DNA from: Bisporella sp. PMI_857
Taxonomy: Eukaryota > Ascomycota > Leotiomycetes > Helotiales > Helotiaceae
Length of the DNA: 64,000 bases
Reading direction: 5' to 3'
Assembly: GCA_021307315.1 (NCBI GenBank)
Contig: JAJSPD010000018.1
Coordinates: 702,412 to 766,411, forward strand
The stretch's first letter is position 1. Each line of letters starts with the position of its first letter. Of the stretch, positions 12,381-24,454 are shown piece after piece. The notes beneath the pieces were generated by a model. The model worked only from the letters and a program-made list of their open reading frames with translations, ran no database searches and was not told where the DNA came from. The translations under genes and the position numbers were made by a program.

Positions 12381-14213
12381 ATGAGAGGATTCAGTTTTGC
12401 AACAGCGCTGGGCCTGGGGAAGTCGGCTCCCTGGGTGTGCAGGAGATGTGCCTCACAGGCGCAAACTGGACTTCGGAGCACGATGCAGTTTAGAGGATAT
12501 GCTACAAGAAGCCGAGGTGTAGGGCGACAAGGAAAACAGAGACGGGTCATACTTGCCGCTACGACTGGAGGTGCATTAGGGGCCGCGGCGGTGACGTTTG
12601 CAGATGATGTCAAGCACGGATATGAGGCCGCTGAGCGCACAGGCAGAGTGGTTAGCACACTGTTTGTCAATATAAATGAGTACGATCCCTGCAATCTTGC
12701 GCAACTCACAATGAAGCTCTAACATATCTTGAAGCTATCGAGTTACACTGAACCAGAACCAGAATATAGAGGACGAAGAGGAGCAGACGAGACTTTTAAA
12801 TGCTTGCCACCAGAGATGCGCAGATAGGACGCTGAAAGTTCTCGAGAAGAATGGGTCTATATTTATTAAGCTCGGTCAACATTTGGTAGATTGCCCAGGA
12901 ACCTTTAATGTTGAAAGCTGCTAATGCTGGGTCAGAGTGCTATGAACTATTTGCTTCCACTCGAATGGACTACGACTTTTATACCGCTCCAGGACAAATG
13001 CCCAGTCTCATCCTATGAGTTCATAGAAGAAATGTTTCTACAAGATACCGGTGAAGAGATATCAGACTACTTCTCCGAATTTGCACGGCTACCCATAGGA
13101 GCGGCGTCTCTTGCCCAGGTACATCTAGCTACAATCAAAGAGACGGGGCAGAAAGTAGCAGTAAAGGTTCAGCACCCAGCGTTAGCAGAATGGGCAAACC
13201 TGGACCTGGCTTTAACAAGGTTCTCATTTTCGACACTGAAGAGATTTTTTCCAGACTATGATCTAGAATGGCTGTCAAACGAGATGGAGTACTCGCTTCC
13301 TCAAGAGCTTGATTTTGCGCTCGAAGGCCAAAATGCTCTACGGGCGAAGGAGTATTTCTCCCATATACCAGAACTCCCTCTAGTGATTCCGGATGTAATT
13401 TGGGCCAAGAAGAGAATACTTGTTATGGAGAATGTGTCCGGTCATCGTCCAGACGATCTTGAATTTCTTGATTCAAACGGAATCGATCGGGATGAAGTTT
13501 CTGCAGCTCTCGCTCGAATCTTCAATGAAATGATATTTGGGACTAATGCGCCTCTCCATTGCGATCCTCATGGTGGTAATATTGCAATACGAAAGAATAA
13601 CAAGCGACGCGGAGCAAATTTTGATGTGGTTCTCTATGACCATGGCCTATACCGTGATATCCCCATCGAACTCCGACGTTCATACGCTAAACTCTGGTTG
13701 GCGGTGCTTGATACTGATGAGCCACGGATGCGGAAGTATGCCAAAGAGGTAGCTGGTGTTAGTGACGAACAATTCCCGTTATTTGCATCAGCCATAACTG
13801 GGCGTGATTACCGCATACTGACGCAGTCCGTTGCCATTGCACGTTCAGAGGAAGAGAAGAAGAACATCAGCGATGCACTAGGAGAAGGAATGCTGCAACA
13901 ACTAGTTCAAATGCTCGGCCAAGTCCCGCGAATCATCTTATTGATCTTGAAGACAAATGATTTGACTAGAAGTTTGGATGAGAACCTACACACCAGGCAA
14001 GGTCCAGTGAGGACGTTCCTGATATTAGCAAGGTACTGCTCTCGCACTGTTTTTGAGGAGCGGGTGGAGGATCTCAAGAGTAAAGGGAGCTTATTTTGGC
14101 CGCGCAATCTATTGGGTCTCTTATCAGCCTGGTTAGGGTATATCAGAGTTGAGGCGAAGTTGGAGCTTTTCGAATTGGGATTGAGTATCAAGCGACTGAC
14201 GGGAATGGCATAA
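12381..14213 (+). CDS. Mitochondrial ABC1/UbiB-family atypical kinase (ADCK1/Cqd2-Mcp2 type)
   Basis: Protein-kinase-like ATPase of the ABC1K family; the relatives in this branch act on coenzyme Q distribution and lipid balance in mitochondria. Three exons, 12381-12679, 12735-12885 and 12936-14213, give 575 aa. The N-terminus (MRGFSFATALGLGKSAPW...RRCASQ) is a basic presequence, followed by a hydrophobic segment (ILAATTGGALGAAAVTFA). Hallmarks: the KxGQ motif FIKLGQHL at 143-150, the Ala-rich loop GAASLAQVH near 205-213, VAVKVQHP with the ATP-binding Lys, HCDPHGGNI, and LYDHGLY in place of DFG. The DHG variant resembles ADCK1/Mcp2 more than Coq8. All catalytic elements are present, so it is probably active. 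Confidence 0.9.
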
Positions 14214-14756
14214 GTGATATAGCAACGATCTAACGGAGGCGGCATGCAACAGCTAGACATGATATACATACCCGGCATTAGAATACCTAGAAAATTAGAA
14301 GCACGAATTTGTTATTTCTCATTGTCCTAAAATCCGATGGTATATTGATTAACCTGCAACAAAAAGGGGCTTAAGCGAGCTGTCTCAGCATGGAAAAAAA
14401 ACACCAAGACGCTCAATCCAGTGCTCAGTTGAGTGATGACACTAGAATTGGTTGTTTAATAATAGAGTCATACGCGAACTCCGGAATCCTGTGCTTGGCA
14501 GTAGCTAAATGAGAACCAGGAAGTACACATCATAGCAGTGAAGAAGCGATTTAATAAGAGAATGTATAACAAGATGGCGAAGGGAGGTATCAATGCAGTT
14601 TCATTCATTGCATCTCTTTCGTATGCCCACACAATCCCGCCATTTCCCAGTACCTATCCTCGCAATCTATGCAACATATATTTATACTTTCGACGCCGGG
14701 AAAATGCAGCATAAAACCTCGCCACTCCCAACTCTTGGGTATCTCTTTTAAACCTT
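14214..14756. other. Convergent intergenic region (ABC1K / SEPH 3' ends)
   Basis: 543 bp between convergent stop codons. A minus-strand frame (14605-14871) overlaps the last codons of the SEPH gene in another phase; see findings. No repeat or RNA gene seen. Confidence 0.4.
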
Positions 14757-17700
14757 TCATGACCACTTTATATCTCCACTTGGTGCTCGGGTCCTCCGCC
14801 TCGAATTTAATTGTGGCGCTGTGCCTCCTGGCGTCGTCTGCGATGTTGTTTGTCTCGGTTGGTCCTTGCATTGCGTACTTTCTCGGCGTGAAGAAGAAGG
14901 CTCTTCTCTTAGAGCAGGAGCAGCCATAGATGACCGCGATGTACGAAGCATTGATGTCCGTGGCAAGCGACTTTTGCTTGTGGTTGCGTTAGTCGCAAGT
15001 TCCGAGCTAGTCCTTCGGACCGACATCTGTGGCCCATCACGACTTCTGGGTCTGTAAAGTATTGAGTCACCGCCACTTGATGGCACGGCCATTCGCCTAG
15101 GAGTAACACTCCCATCAACAAATGCGGATGCTAGGGACGCTCGACTCGCGTGGGTCGGTGTGAGCGGAGTAGATTCGCTCTTCTTTAAGGAAGGTGGTGT
15201 ATAAGAGTTTGTGCGTCTTGAGCTCTGTCCGGTTCGGGATCTACCTCCGCTATTGCTCTCTTGTCCTTTGTCGAGGTTCAGCTTCACAAGCTCACTCGCC
15301 ATATTTCTTACTAGTACGGCGTTATCGCTTTCTGCCAGTCGTTCAATTGCTTCAAACAGATCGTGGTTGACGATTTTAGTGGCATGATTTTCATTAGGAT
15401 CGCATATGCTCCTTACTATACGAAGTAGATTCAACCTTACCACGGCTTTCTTATTGTTCAGCTTCTGCAAGATACCTGTGAACAAATCTGGGCGGGACAG
15501 AGATGCAGCAATTGGTGAACTGAGTCTTAATAGTTTCTGCAGCGGTTCAAGGAGATTATAATCAAATGCGCTAGCTTTCGGTGCATTGAAGCATTTGATA
15601 ATTGCTTCCGTGAAATTGCCTTCGAGCAGAGATTTTTCGACCTTGGCAGTCTCTTCTTGAAGCCTGGGATCCTGATCAGTGGATAATATATGATATATAT
15701 CTATGCACTTACCAGATGAATATAGCGTCAAGTGCTGTGACTTGCCAGTACTGATCTTCAAGGAGCGAGACATAGAACTGCAAACCCTTGTTTTGCCAAA
15801 GATACTTTCTGCCTACTTTACCAGAGTGTGCCATATCACAAAGGATCGGCAACGCGAACTCTTTGGGAGGTCTTTTAGTCTTCATCACCCTTTGAAGTAG
15901 TGGTATAATGCCATTGGTGGCAGCATCCTCCTGTCGTACCTTGCTGAGCCTACACAGATTGTACATTGTATTCAGCACTTGATTCGACATCTCACGAAAG
16001 TGAGTAGGTGCCCTTCTCATGCTAGCGTTGAGTAAATCTATCAGAAGTTCAATTGCATTCGCAGAGTGTAAACTGTCTAGTGTGGTTGAGAGCATCGACA
16101 GATTCTTGATGAACTTAAGCATTGTAATCTGATGAGCAGGGGTCATGTGTCTCAGGTTCTTTAGAACTCCTAAAAACCGCTTAGCGACTAGGCATTCCTT
16201 GAGTAATGGAAATCACTTACGCTTCAAGACTACACGGTCTGCCACTACTTCTTTGACATAATTTTCAGCTTGGGAGAACAGATAGAAGATATTCACAATT
16301 CGTCCTTCGATTAGTTCTGACAACTCGTCCTTTTCCTCGTCGAGTACGCGCTCCAACACCAGGGCTAAAGGAGAAAGAATTTTGCTTCTAGAGAATATTC
16401 GACAAAAGTCGTTTTTTGGAGTAGGCCCCTGGATTTGTTAGACAACATCATACATGAGGTTTCGGATGCCAGAATATACCTGAAGTTCAAATACGTTCCA
16501 GATCCCGTTTACTCCAATAAGTACCAGGTCTCTTGCTTCATCATAATCCTCATCCAGGAACTCTACCAAGACGTTGAGTCCCCCTGCGCTAACAAACATC
16601 TGCAGGGTTAGTGTTGAAGTTTGGTACATTTGTCGAACGAACGCGGCGGCCTCAAGCCTGATCTCGGTCGAGTACTGTCTAGCAGCGAACTTTGTTATAA
16701 TTGGAATGCCTCCAACGAAACATAGATTCTCTTGTATCTCAACATCATTCAGAATGATCTAAGGCTGTCAGAAATTAATTCCCGCGCTTTCAAGGGGCAC
16801 TTACCATATTTACGACTTTCAACAGGCGCAATATCGTGCTTTGCCAACTTTTGACGGTGCATGGTTCTAGTATTTCTAAGATTGGTAGCATCCCATGAGC
16901 ACTTATGATGAGTCCTTTCGCTTCTTCGGATTCCAAGAGAACATCAAGCTTATTTATATGTTAGTAGTATTTCTTAATATATTGACAAACACTTACCAGC
17001 TGTGTTGATAGATCAGAGATCACTTCTTCTTCTTCCGTTACCTTCAAAGAACTGATCAGACCCTCCACTAAAGTGCATAGCCTTGCATGCTTGTCTCTAG
17101 CTATATTAGCTTGTAAATCCATCTCGTCAAAGCCTTGCTCCAATGAAGCAAAAGGATCGTCTTCGTCATCTTCATCGCCGAGCCACGAGTTATTCGATAA
17201 TTTGGAATGCAGCATCAGAGCCCCAACTCCGTCCTCCGAACCAGCTTCGCTTTCATCTCTTTCACTAAGTGCGCCATCCTTGCCGAATATATCAGAGAAA
17301 TCTTCATCGTCTTCATCCTCTGCATATCTCTGGATTTCCACTGAAGATCTAGTCCGTCGCATTGATTGTTCCTGCACCTCAGCACGGATAGTAGCCTTTC
17401 TTCTGACACTACTGTTGCCATTTGTTATAGGCGACTGTGCCGAACGAGTGAGGTCTGAGGGATGAAACAGCTTGGGGGAGAGCGCATCATCCTTGGCTAA
17501 TATTAGTGGGAAACTAGGAGTGCCAACCGTCTATTACTTACCTTAACGATATTGAGTCTTTTATCAAAAACACTTTCATTGTCCATGAGCAAGTCTGAAT
17601 AATCTTCTACGGGCTGCTCTCGGTACAAAGCTGCTAGTCTTGATGGAAGCACAAATCTGTCCACCTGAGCTTTGACAGGAGAAGTAGGGCGTTTGGGGCC

Positions 17701-19569
17701 ACCATTCTGCGAAGCTTTCCTAGGAGAACTCCTTTGTGTAACTGCAGGTTTTAGGTCTTGAGTGACAATTGTAGGCTTTACTCGGTAAGGCCGAATCGTC
17801 TCAAGCTCAAGAGAATCGGGCTCCACATTTTTATTTGGCCCTTTGATGGTTGTGAGGTCGCCCTCAAAATTACTATCCCAATTATCATTCTCATCATTCA
17901 TTGATTCGATCAAAGCAAAGGCCTTTAGTCGATCTGCAGAGAGCAAGCCGCCGAAATTGTCATGAGGCTTGAACTGGGGAAGGTGAAGAGCACTAGGTGA
18001 TATTGATGAAGTAAAATCATCATCCCAGTTGTCGTCCCCTTATAGTTATCAGCGGATATTCAATAATCAAATTAAACTTGTATCATATAGACAACATACC
18101 TGTCCCTTCTGGAGACCGAAAAGATTCGGCATAAATTTTGGGTTTTGCTAATGTTAGAGGACCTTTCGCCGGAGTATTCATTCCAATGGCATGGGGATCG
18201 TTTTGCACAATTCGTAAAGGCGGATCCCGTTTTGGTGGCATAGGACTTGCAACATTGGATCTCGTTGAGACACGAAATGAGCCTCCTGTAGGTGACCTCA
18301 AGGCCTCATTCCATTGCTTTACCTCTTCAACAGCTTCATTGAAGTTGGCTGGTTGCTTGGCAACTGGGGCGTCCGAACGACGGGATCCTACAATCCATGC
18401 ATGTTTCAGCAACTTCCTCGCGGATACTCTCAGATTTGGATCCTTTTGAAAGCATTGCATAAGAAAGTCTCGAGCAGCCTAAAAGCACAAATTAGAATAC
18501 AAACCGACTCAAGTTTATGCTTTGTGCGACTTACTGGAGACACACCTTCCGGAAGTGGTGGGTGGTCGTCATTGACAATGGCAAACAGTGCTGGCATCGG
18601 TGCTAATTTGTGATACGGGGGCTTGCCTTCCAGCAGTTCAATTACCGTACACCCAAGGCTCCAGATATCAGAGGCAGAGGTTGCACCAGATAGCTCAATA
18701 ATCTCAGGGGCCATCCAGTATGGTGTTCCAACTACTTGAGCCTCTTTGTCGGCACCAGCCAAGCTACTTGTAGAAACACCAAAGTCTGCGAGTTTAACCT
18801 TCCCATCTTTCGTGGTGAGGATATTGGCACCCTTGATGTCTCGATGAATGACTCCCTGATCATGGAGATACTGGAGACCGTGTAAAACTTGTGTCATATA
18901 GATACCAACCAGATTCTCAGGAAATTTGCCATAGCTTTTGCATATTGAATGTAGTGACCCGTTCTCGCAATACCTAAAGTCCGTATTAGACATGAGCTTC
19001 ACCGACATGAGTATGGAAAAGCTTGCTCCAATATGATGCTTAAGCATTCTGAGGATTTGACAAAGCCCAGATATTTAACAATATTATCATGCTATTATAT
19101 GTTAGCCCAAAGACATCTCAAATTAGAAAAGATTATACACACCTTGAGGTTCTTAAGCAAATCAATTTCGGCCTGTATCATGTAGATTAGCTCTTGTTAC
19201 CAACTAGGGAGACTTCTCTACCTCTATCATCCGTAGCTCACTCTTCGGCAGGTCCCCCAGTCTTATTTGCTTGATAGCCACAGCTTCTCCAGTTCCCAAG
19301 TTAAGAGCCTTGTAGACTGTTCCAAACGCTCCTTTTCCAAGAGAGTCTCCCAAGACCTAATCCATTCGTAAGCAACTGTACGTGGATTCCTCGCGGAGGT
19401 GGGCTCATACATAGTCCTTCAGCTCAGGTATCTGGACGGCCTTTTCTTTCCTGACCACTACATCTTTTTTCGGTGTGCCCGGTGTTCTCTCTAACTTGAC
19501 ATTCGCATTGCCCGCTCCTGATCTTCCACCTTGTGTTTGCCGGTCAGAAGAGGGAGGATAGGAGACCAT
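14757..19569 (-). CDS. sepH: Septation protein kinase SEPH (fission yeast Cdc7 homologue)
   Basis: Ser/Thr kinase of the septation initiation network, acting at spindle pole bodies to trigger cytokinesis. Thirteen exons: 19569-19411, 19356-19222, 19172-19143, 19091-19027, 18973-18535, 18478-18100, 18038-17542, 17491-16997, 16948-16805, 16758-16480, 16428-16221, 16169-15713 and 15663-14757, in phase throughout, give 1,397 aa (Aspergillus SEPH is similar in length). Kinase domain about residues 53-310: [27 protein letters not shown] at 173-182, DFG at 193-195, GTPYWMAPE. Acidic linkers follow (DEDDEDDPF), then Armadillo-like helices up to about 1240 and a Ser/Arg-rich tail. The intron at 18974-19026 has a GC donor. 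I chose the ATG at 19569 because the frame upstream starts only with TTG. Confidence 0.93.
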
Positions 19570-20493
19570 GGTGATATCGTGGCCAATTCCTAGGCTTAGA
19601 GGACGGAGGGGAGAGGTCGAATCGTCTGGCAGAATGGGAATGGCATCCCAAACATATGGTCCGCGTTGTGCTGACAAGGATTGCGTTTCCAACTTACAGT
19701 ACGCGGGGTGGTATAACTGTGATCCAGGTTATATCGAGGCGGACATTCAGCAGCCGAAGCACACGTCGTTAGAGACTAACCATTCACAGTGCTCTGGGGG
19801 ACCGATACTCAAATTTTTATTCCTCAGAATATAGCATTGTATTCTTTGAAGCCACGAGTAGAGCACTTCTGCTAATGCTTTACAAAATCCTGTTGCATCC
19901 TCGAATTTCGTGGGTCGAGTTGGCAAACGTGCATGGATTCGCGACCTGCATAATAAGGCTGAGGATCGGCCTTGGATCAGGAACGGGCATTTCATTCATT
20001 ATTCAACTCCTATTTCTAGCATTCTCCTACTCTTAAACTTTATTCAACTTGTTCTATAGGACATGTACGCAGATTTCAACACCATCCTAATTTAAGTTGA
20101 GGAAGAGGCAATGACCTTTCTAGTGAAAGTCAGGTGTCCGTTTCCTTTTGACTCAATCGGAGCTTTCTCAATGACCATTGGTACGCATAGTAGATTGATT
20201 ATTTCTACTTTCTGCTTACTATTCATTATCACTAGTCGTACTTTCATTATTGTCGCTCTTCCATAACCAATGGATTATTTTAAGCATGTATGTGTTCAAA
20301 GCCCATCACATAGAAGCTTTTGCATTTGATTTCAGAAATTGCCGTCGAGTGTCTTTTATAATGGCCAAAATGTAAGCTCATGCCACCGAATGGAGGCCGT
20401 AATTTTCGTATCCCTGGTAGAATTATAGTACAACAATGGTATCACAAAGTTCAGAAATTTTCCACGCCTTTCTTTTTGTAATGAAAAAAAAAA
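19570..20493. other. Intergenic region upstream of sepH
   Basis: 924 bp between the sepH start and the stop of the next minus-strand gene. It should contain the sepH promoter and the neighbour's 3' untranslated region. The frame 19570-19692 is open into sepH but has only a TTG start. No other feature is seen. Confidence 0.45.
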
Positions 20494-21903
20494 TTAGCTT
20501 GAGGGCTCACGACGGAGTCCAGCTCCTGCCCACCACTCCTCCGGTATATCGTCACGTTCTGCCAATCGCGAGATTATTCGCTGCATCCCCCCTAGATTTT
20601 CAATATCTCCCGATCTATCCCTTTGAGACGCCCGGTCTGCTCTTGCAGTCACAACGTCGGCATAGCTTCTCCAGAGGCGACCACTTGCGCGCGATTCTCG
20701 TAGTTCATATAGATCTTCGTCGTCGTCTTCGTCGTCGTCGTTAGAGCCAGATTCAGAAATATCACAGTCAGGGACTATCCGAGCCTCTTCATTCATGACC
20801 AAACTTGTCATGGATGTATTTGCTGACACCGAACCCGAACCAGACGCCGTGACCCCGGTAGAGGCCGAAGTTGATACAAAAGAGGACCCAACGCTGGGTG
20901 GCTGGGGATCAGGTGTTATGCTCGTCAAAAGCGTCTCCCAAGCCGCTCCTTGATCAGGACTCAGGCTACGTTCTCGATCACCAAGCCCATCCATCTGGAG
21001 TGCCGAACGAGTACGCATCCGCCGCGCCATCAGTCTCTGGCGGTTTTGAGAACTAAGAGCCTGGACTCGCTCTGACAGCTCGGATCTTGTGGCCTAAAGA
21101 TAATTGGGTCAGCCAATATTAACACAGAAATCACTAAGAGGAAGCAAACTACATGGTTTCAAAACATGGAATGTATTCAAAACAAATTTATGCTTACACC
21201 GGAATGATAAGGAGGCCTCCGAGCGGTAGCGACGAATTCAATAGATTCTTCCTCTGCGCGTTGACCAATATTCTCAACATCGCCTGTAGGTGTGTATCTA
21301 GAAGGGGAAGTGGTGGCGTTTCGAGGAGATTCAGATCCAATATGACCCAAGCGTGTAATATCCGTTTCTGTATAAGGTGGAGTTGGTGCTGGATGTCTTC
21401 GCGCTAATCTTCGGAGATCACGTATATTGATTCGCTCTATCTCTCTTCTTCGGTCGTCAAAAGAGGAATAGTCTCTAGATTCGGGCACTGGAGGCATCAA
21501 TGGCCCATCAACGTCCATACTTGGTGGGTATTGGCGTTCAAAGCTCAGCGTGTCGCGTAACCGCATGCGCTCGTTCCATATGCGGTGACCACGTGCCAAA
21601 ACACCCTCCGAGTCATCGGAAGGGGATATACGTTGACCTCCAACGACCGCATACTCTGTATAGGATGCATCTGGTAGCCCAGCGGTCATTCCAAGCACAT
21701 GTCTTCTTCGTGCTTCAGCTGAAGGACGCGCTCCGTGTCCGCGCACAGTCCGTTGTCGTCGGATGGATGACCTGGGCGCTGCGACCTTTTCGACTACTTT
21801 TGCCGTAAGTTGGGGCGATGGAGGTGATATGAAAACTCTAAACAAATATTAGTGTTGGAAATATATGAATGAGGCTCAGGATTAATGCCTACGGTAGACC
21901 CAT
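20494..21903 (-). CDS. Unknown, disordered acidic protein, 416 aa
   Basis: Three exons, 21903-21893 (11 nt), 21837-21198 and 21093-20494, in phase, starting MGLPVFISPP. No catalytic domain, membrane segment or signal peptide is visible. The N-terminal part is basic (SSIRRQRTVRGHG, RINIRDLRRLARR). A compact block in the last exon, MDGLGDRERSLSP through TLLTSITPDPQPPSVGSSF, reads like a conserved motif and I recall it from uncharacterised proteins of other filamentous fungi. It is followed by a Ser/Thr/Gly-rich linker and an acidic run (SNDDDEDDDEDLYEL), then a C-terminal Trp-containing patch (DDIPEEWWAGAGL). The organisation suggests a scaffold or adaptor. I do not assign a function. Confidence 0.75.
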
Positions 21904-22660
21904 TTTGCGACGCGAAGCTCTTTGCACCAAGCAACGGGTTAAAAGATTGCGAACAAGTGATGCGCGACAAAGAATCGGATGAAATTGGTGTGATTACGGT
22001 TGTTGCGGATTGTGGTGTTGATGCTGATGATGATTATGGGAAGAAGGCGAAGGAGCAGAGGGAGGCTGGTGTGTCGCCAATCTGACGGGGGGAAGGTGAT
22101 TGTCACCCTGGGGAAATCTTGGCGCACCTCGGGCAAGCAACCCTAGCCGTGAGCGAGAAGCCCAATGATGATCTCGACCTGGACCTGGACCTAGACTTGG
22201 ACTCGGACTTGGATTTGTTTTACCAGTTGATAGAATTGAAGTTCGTGCGATATTTTACTATGTCCCCGACAGCCATTAACAGTCATCTCTTTCCTTGTCC
22301 CGGGAGGTGAGCCCAAAATTCTAAATTCAAGCCCATACCGGCCCTCGCATTCAGTCGTTAAGTATCAAGCAATTCAGCAGCAGACGAGTAAGGGACCTTA
22401 TTAGGGAGCTTCCCCCACTCTACAGTAGCCTGCGGTACCTGGGCCTAGCTCGCCTGGATTGCACGGTTGCAACCCAAGGGTCACCACACGCACGCGAAGG
22501 TTAATCATCAAGATCCGGCACCGGAATTACTTTTCCCACCCACGCATCATCACTTCAACTTCCGAGATATACGATTGTTTCAATACCAGAACCAGTGCAT
22601 GCCAGATAGATTGAGCATCGTGCGGCGATCAAATCATGTGTTACCGATATATGTAGTAAG
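21904..22660. other. Divergent intergenic region, 416-aa unknown / FOL3
   Basis: 757 bp between divergent starts. Contains the hexanucleotide repeat at 22173-22216, which opens an artefactual Leu-Asp repeat frame. Nothing else is recognised. Confidence 0.45.
22173..22216. repeat. (GACCTG)n-like hexanucleotide repeat
   Basis: About seven degenerate copies of GACCTG/GACTTG. Read on plus it would give alternating Leu-Asp, but no gene context supports translation. Confidence 0.85.
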
Positions 22661-24018
22661 ATGATTGAGCTTGGATTGGCCCGCATAAGTAAGGACTACT
22701 TTTCCCCTTCTACTTCTCCCGCTGAGCGTCGAATTTGGTTCGCCTGCAAAGCTACCTGTAATCTTTGGGCAAGATTTTGTGCTAATTGAGTCCGCAAGGC
22801 CGCCTTCTAAGATATACTCCTCAATCATGGAGAGCAATCCACGTTGCAGGCACAAACGGGAAAGGAACCATTTGTGCTTATTTGTCAGCCATGCTCAATG
22901 CGAGCGGCGTCAGATGTGGACGATTCACCTCCCCTCATTTGATTGACCGCTGGGATTGCATCACTATAAATGAGCAAGTAGGGCGCGAAGATGTGTTCCA
23001 TGCGGCGGAGAAGCTCGTCATGATAAGGAATCAAGCTGACAGCATCGAGGCCTCCGAATTCGAGCTTCTCACAGCTACAGCATTCGAGGTTTTTGAAAGG
23101 GAAAAAATTGAGATCGGTGTGATTGAAGTCGGGTTAGGAGGAAGACTGGATGCCACAAATGCTATGGAGAATAAAGCTGTTACGGTTATTTCCAAGATCG
23201 GGCTTGACCATCAAGGATTTCTGGGAAACACGATTGAGGAAATTGCACGCCAGAAAGCAGGTATCATGCGACCAGGCGTTCCCTGCGTCTTAGATAGAAC
23301 CAACCCGCCTGCTGTTCGGAATGTGGTCGAAGAATACGCGAAGGAAATCGGAACAGAAGTAGTACTCAGCTCCACCGAGTCATCTTTTCTTGACGAGCTA
23401 TCTGAGAAGGACTATGAGCCTCATCAATGGGAAAACCTGGCCTGTGCTTATACTGCATTTCATCTCGCATACACGGATTTGAAATCTCCTCTGCATCGTG
23501 TTCTTCCTGCCATACAGAATATGGAGTGGCCAGGCCGACTACAGACACTAGATATCAGGGCGATTACAGGGCGATTTCAGACAGTCCTTCTTGACGGAGC
23601 ACATAATATACAGTCAGCTGAGGTTTTGGGATCGTATGTTGACAAAAGGCTACGAAGTGATAGCGCCAGAGTTACCTGGGTTTTAGGCGCATCTGAAGGG
23701 AAGGAGCTTGATGGTATCTTAAAACCTCTGTTACGCCCAACTGATTGCGTAGCAGCTGTGAAGTTTGGGCCTGTCGATGGCATGCCTTGGGTTCAGCCTA
23801 TGCACCCGCGGGACATTCTTGCTAGCGTAAGTAGCACTGGGGTATCAGAGTTTCAGCAGTATGATGCTGGCAATGATCTTTCTGGGGCATTGCGCTGGGC
23901 AGTGACTGTTGCTGCAGATGGTCCAGTAGTGATTGCTGGAAGTCTTTATCTAGTTTCTGACGTCTTACGCCTCCTTCGAGATGCAGAAAGCTTGAAGACT
24001 AGACTCTTAAACCAATGA
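22661..24018 (+). CDS. FOL3: Dihydrofolate synthase (Mur ligase family)
   Basis: ATP-dependent ligase joining dihydropteroate to glutamate in de novo folate synthesis. Two exons: 22661-22688 (28 nt, MIELGLARI) and 22799-24018, separated by a 110-nt intron, give 415 aa. The ATP-binding loop AGTNGKGT is at residues 26-33. RFTSPHLIDRWDCI, LGGRLDATNAM, KIGLDHQGFLGNTIEEIARQKAGIM and LLDGAHN follow in family order. The short length and the CITIN segment fit the DHFS (Fol3) branch better than the longer folylpolyglutamate synthases (Met7). The first exon is too small for naive ORF finding, but without it the N-terminal helix is lost. Confidence 0.92.
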
Positions 24019-24454
24019 CACTTCATACCCCCTCATATCTACTAAATTTCCCTTTATCTGGTTCCACCTATGTTATCTGCGGATTCATGTTTTGCCACAA
24101 AAGCGGCACAGCTGTACATCAAGTAACTCATAAAATATACGTTTCCGAAGCAGCGAGCTATGCAATGCATCGACATGTGAGCCTTTAGATCTCACGAGTT
24201 GAACTGTTCAGTTGCGGTGAACGCACTAAATTTAGGTTAATTCCTTGCTGCCTAACTTTATATTCTCATCTCTAAAAAGCTATGAAGAAGTACGATCGCT
24301 GTTTCAGTCTTCTTTAATCCAAGGCATATATAACATGGATATACGTTTCTGAGGAATATTGACCATAAACCATTAGCATTAGCAATTTCACCTCAAGAAT
24401 ATCAACGAATTTTAAAGTACAGGCCGTATATCTCATTGAGAGAGTCTAATATTC
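24019..24454. other. Convergent intergenic region
   Basis: 436 bp between the FOL3 and P-loop kinase stop codons. AT-rich 3' untranslated sequence; nothing recognised. Confidence 0.45.

Noticed and set aside
22119..22310. Plus-strand ORF with Leu-Asp repeats
   Set aside because: Product of a hexanucleotide microsatellite in a promoter region; no gene context.
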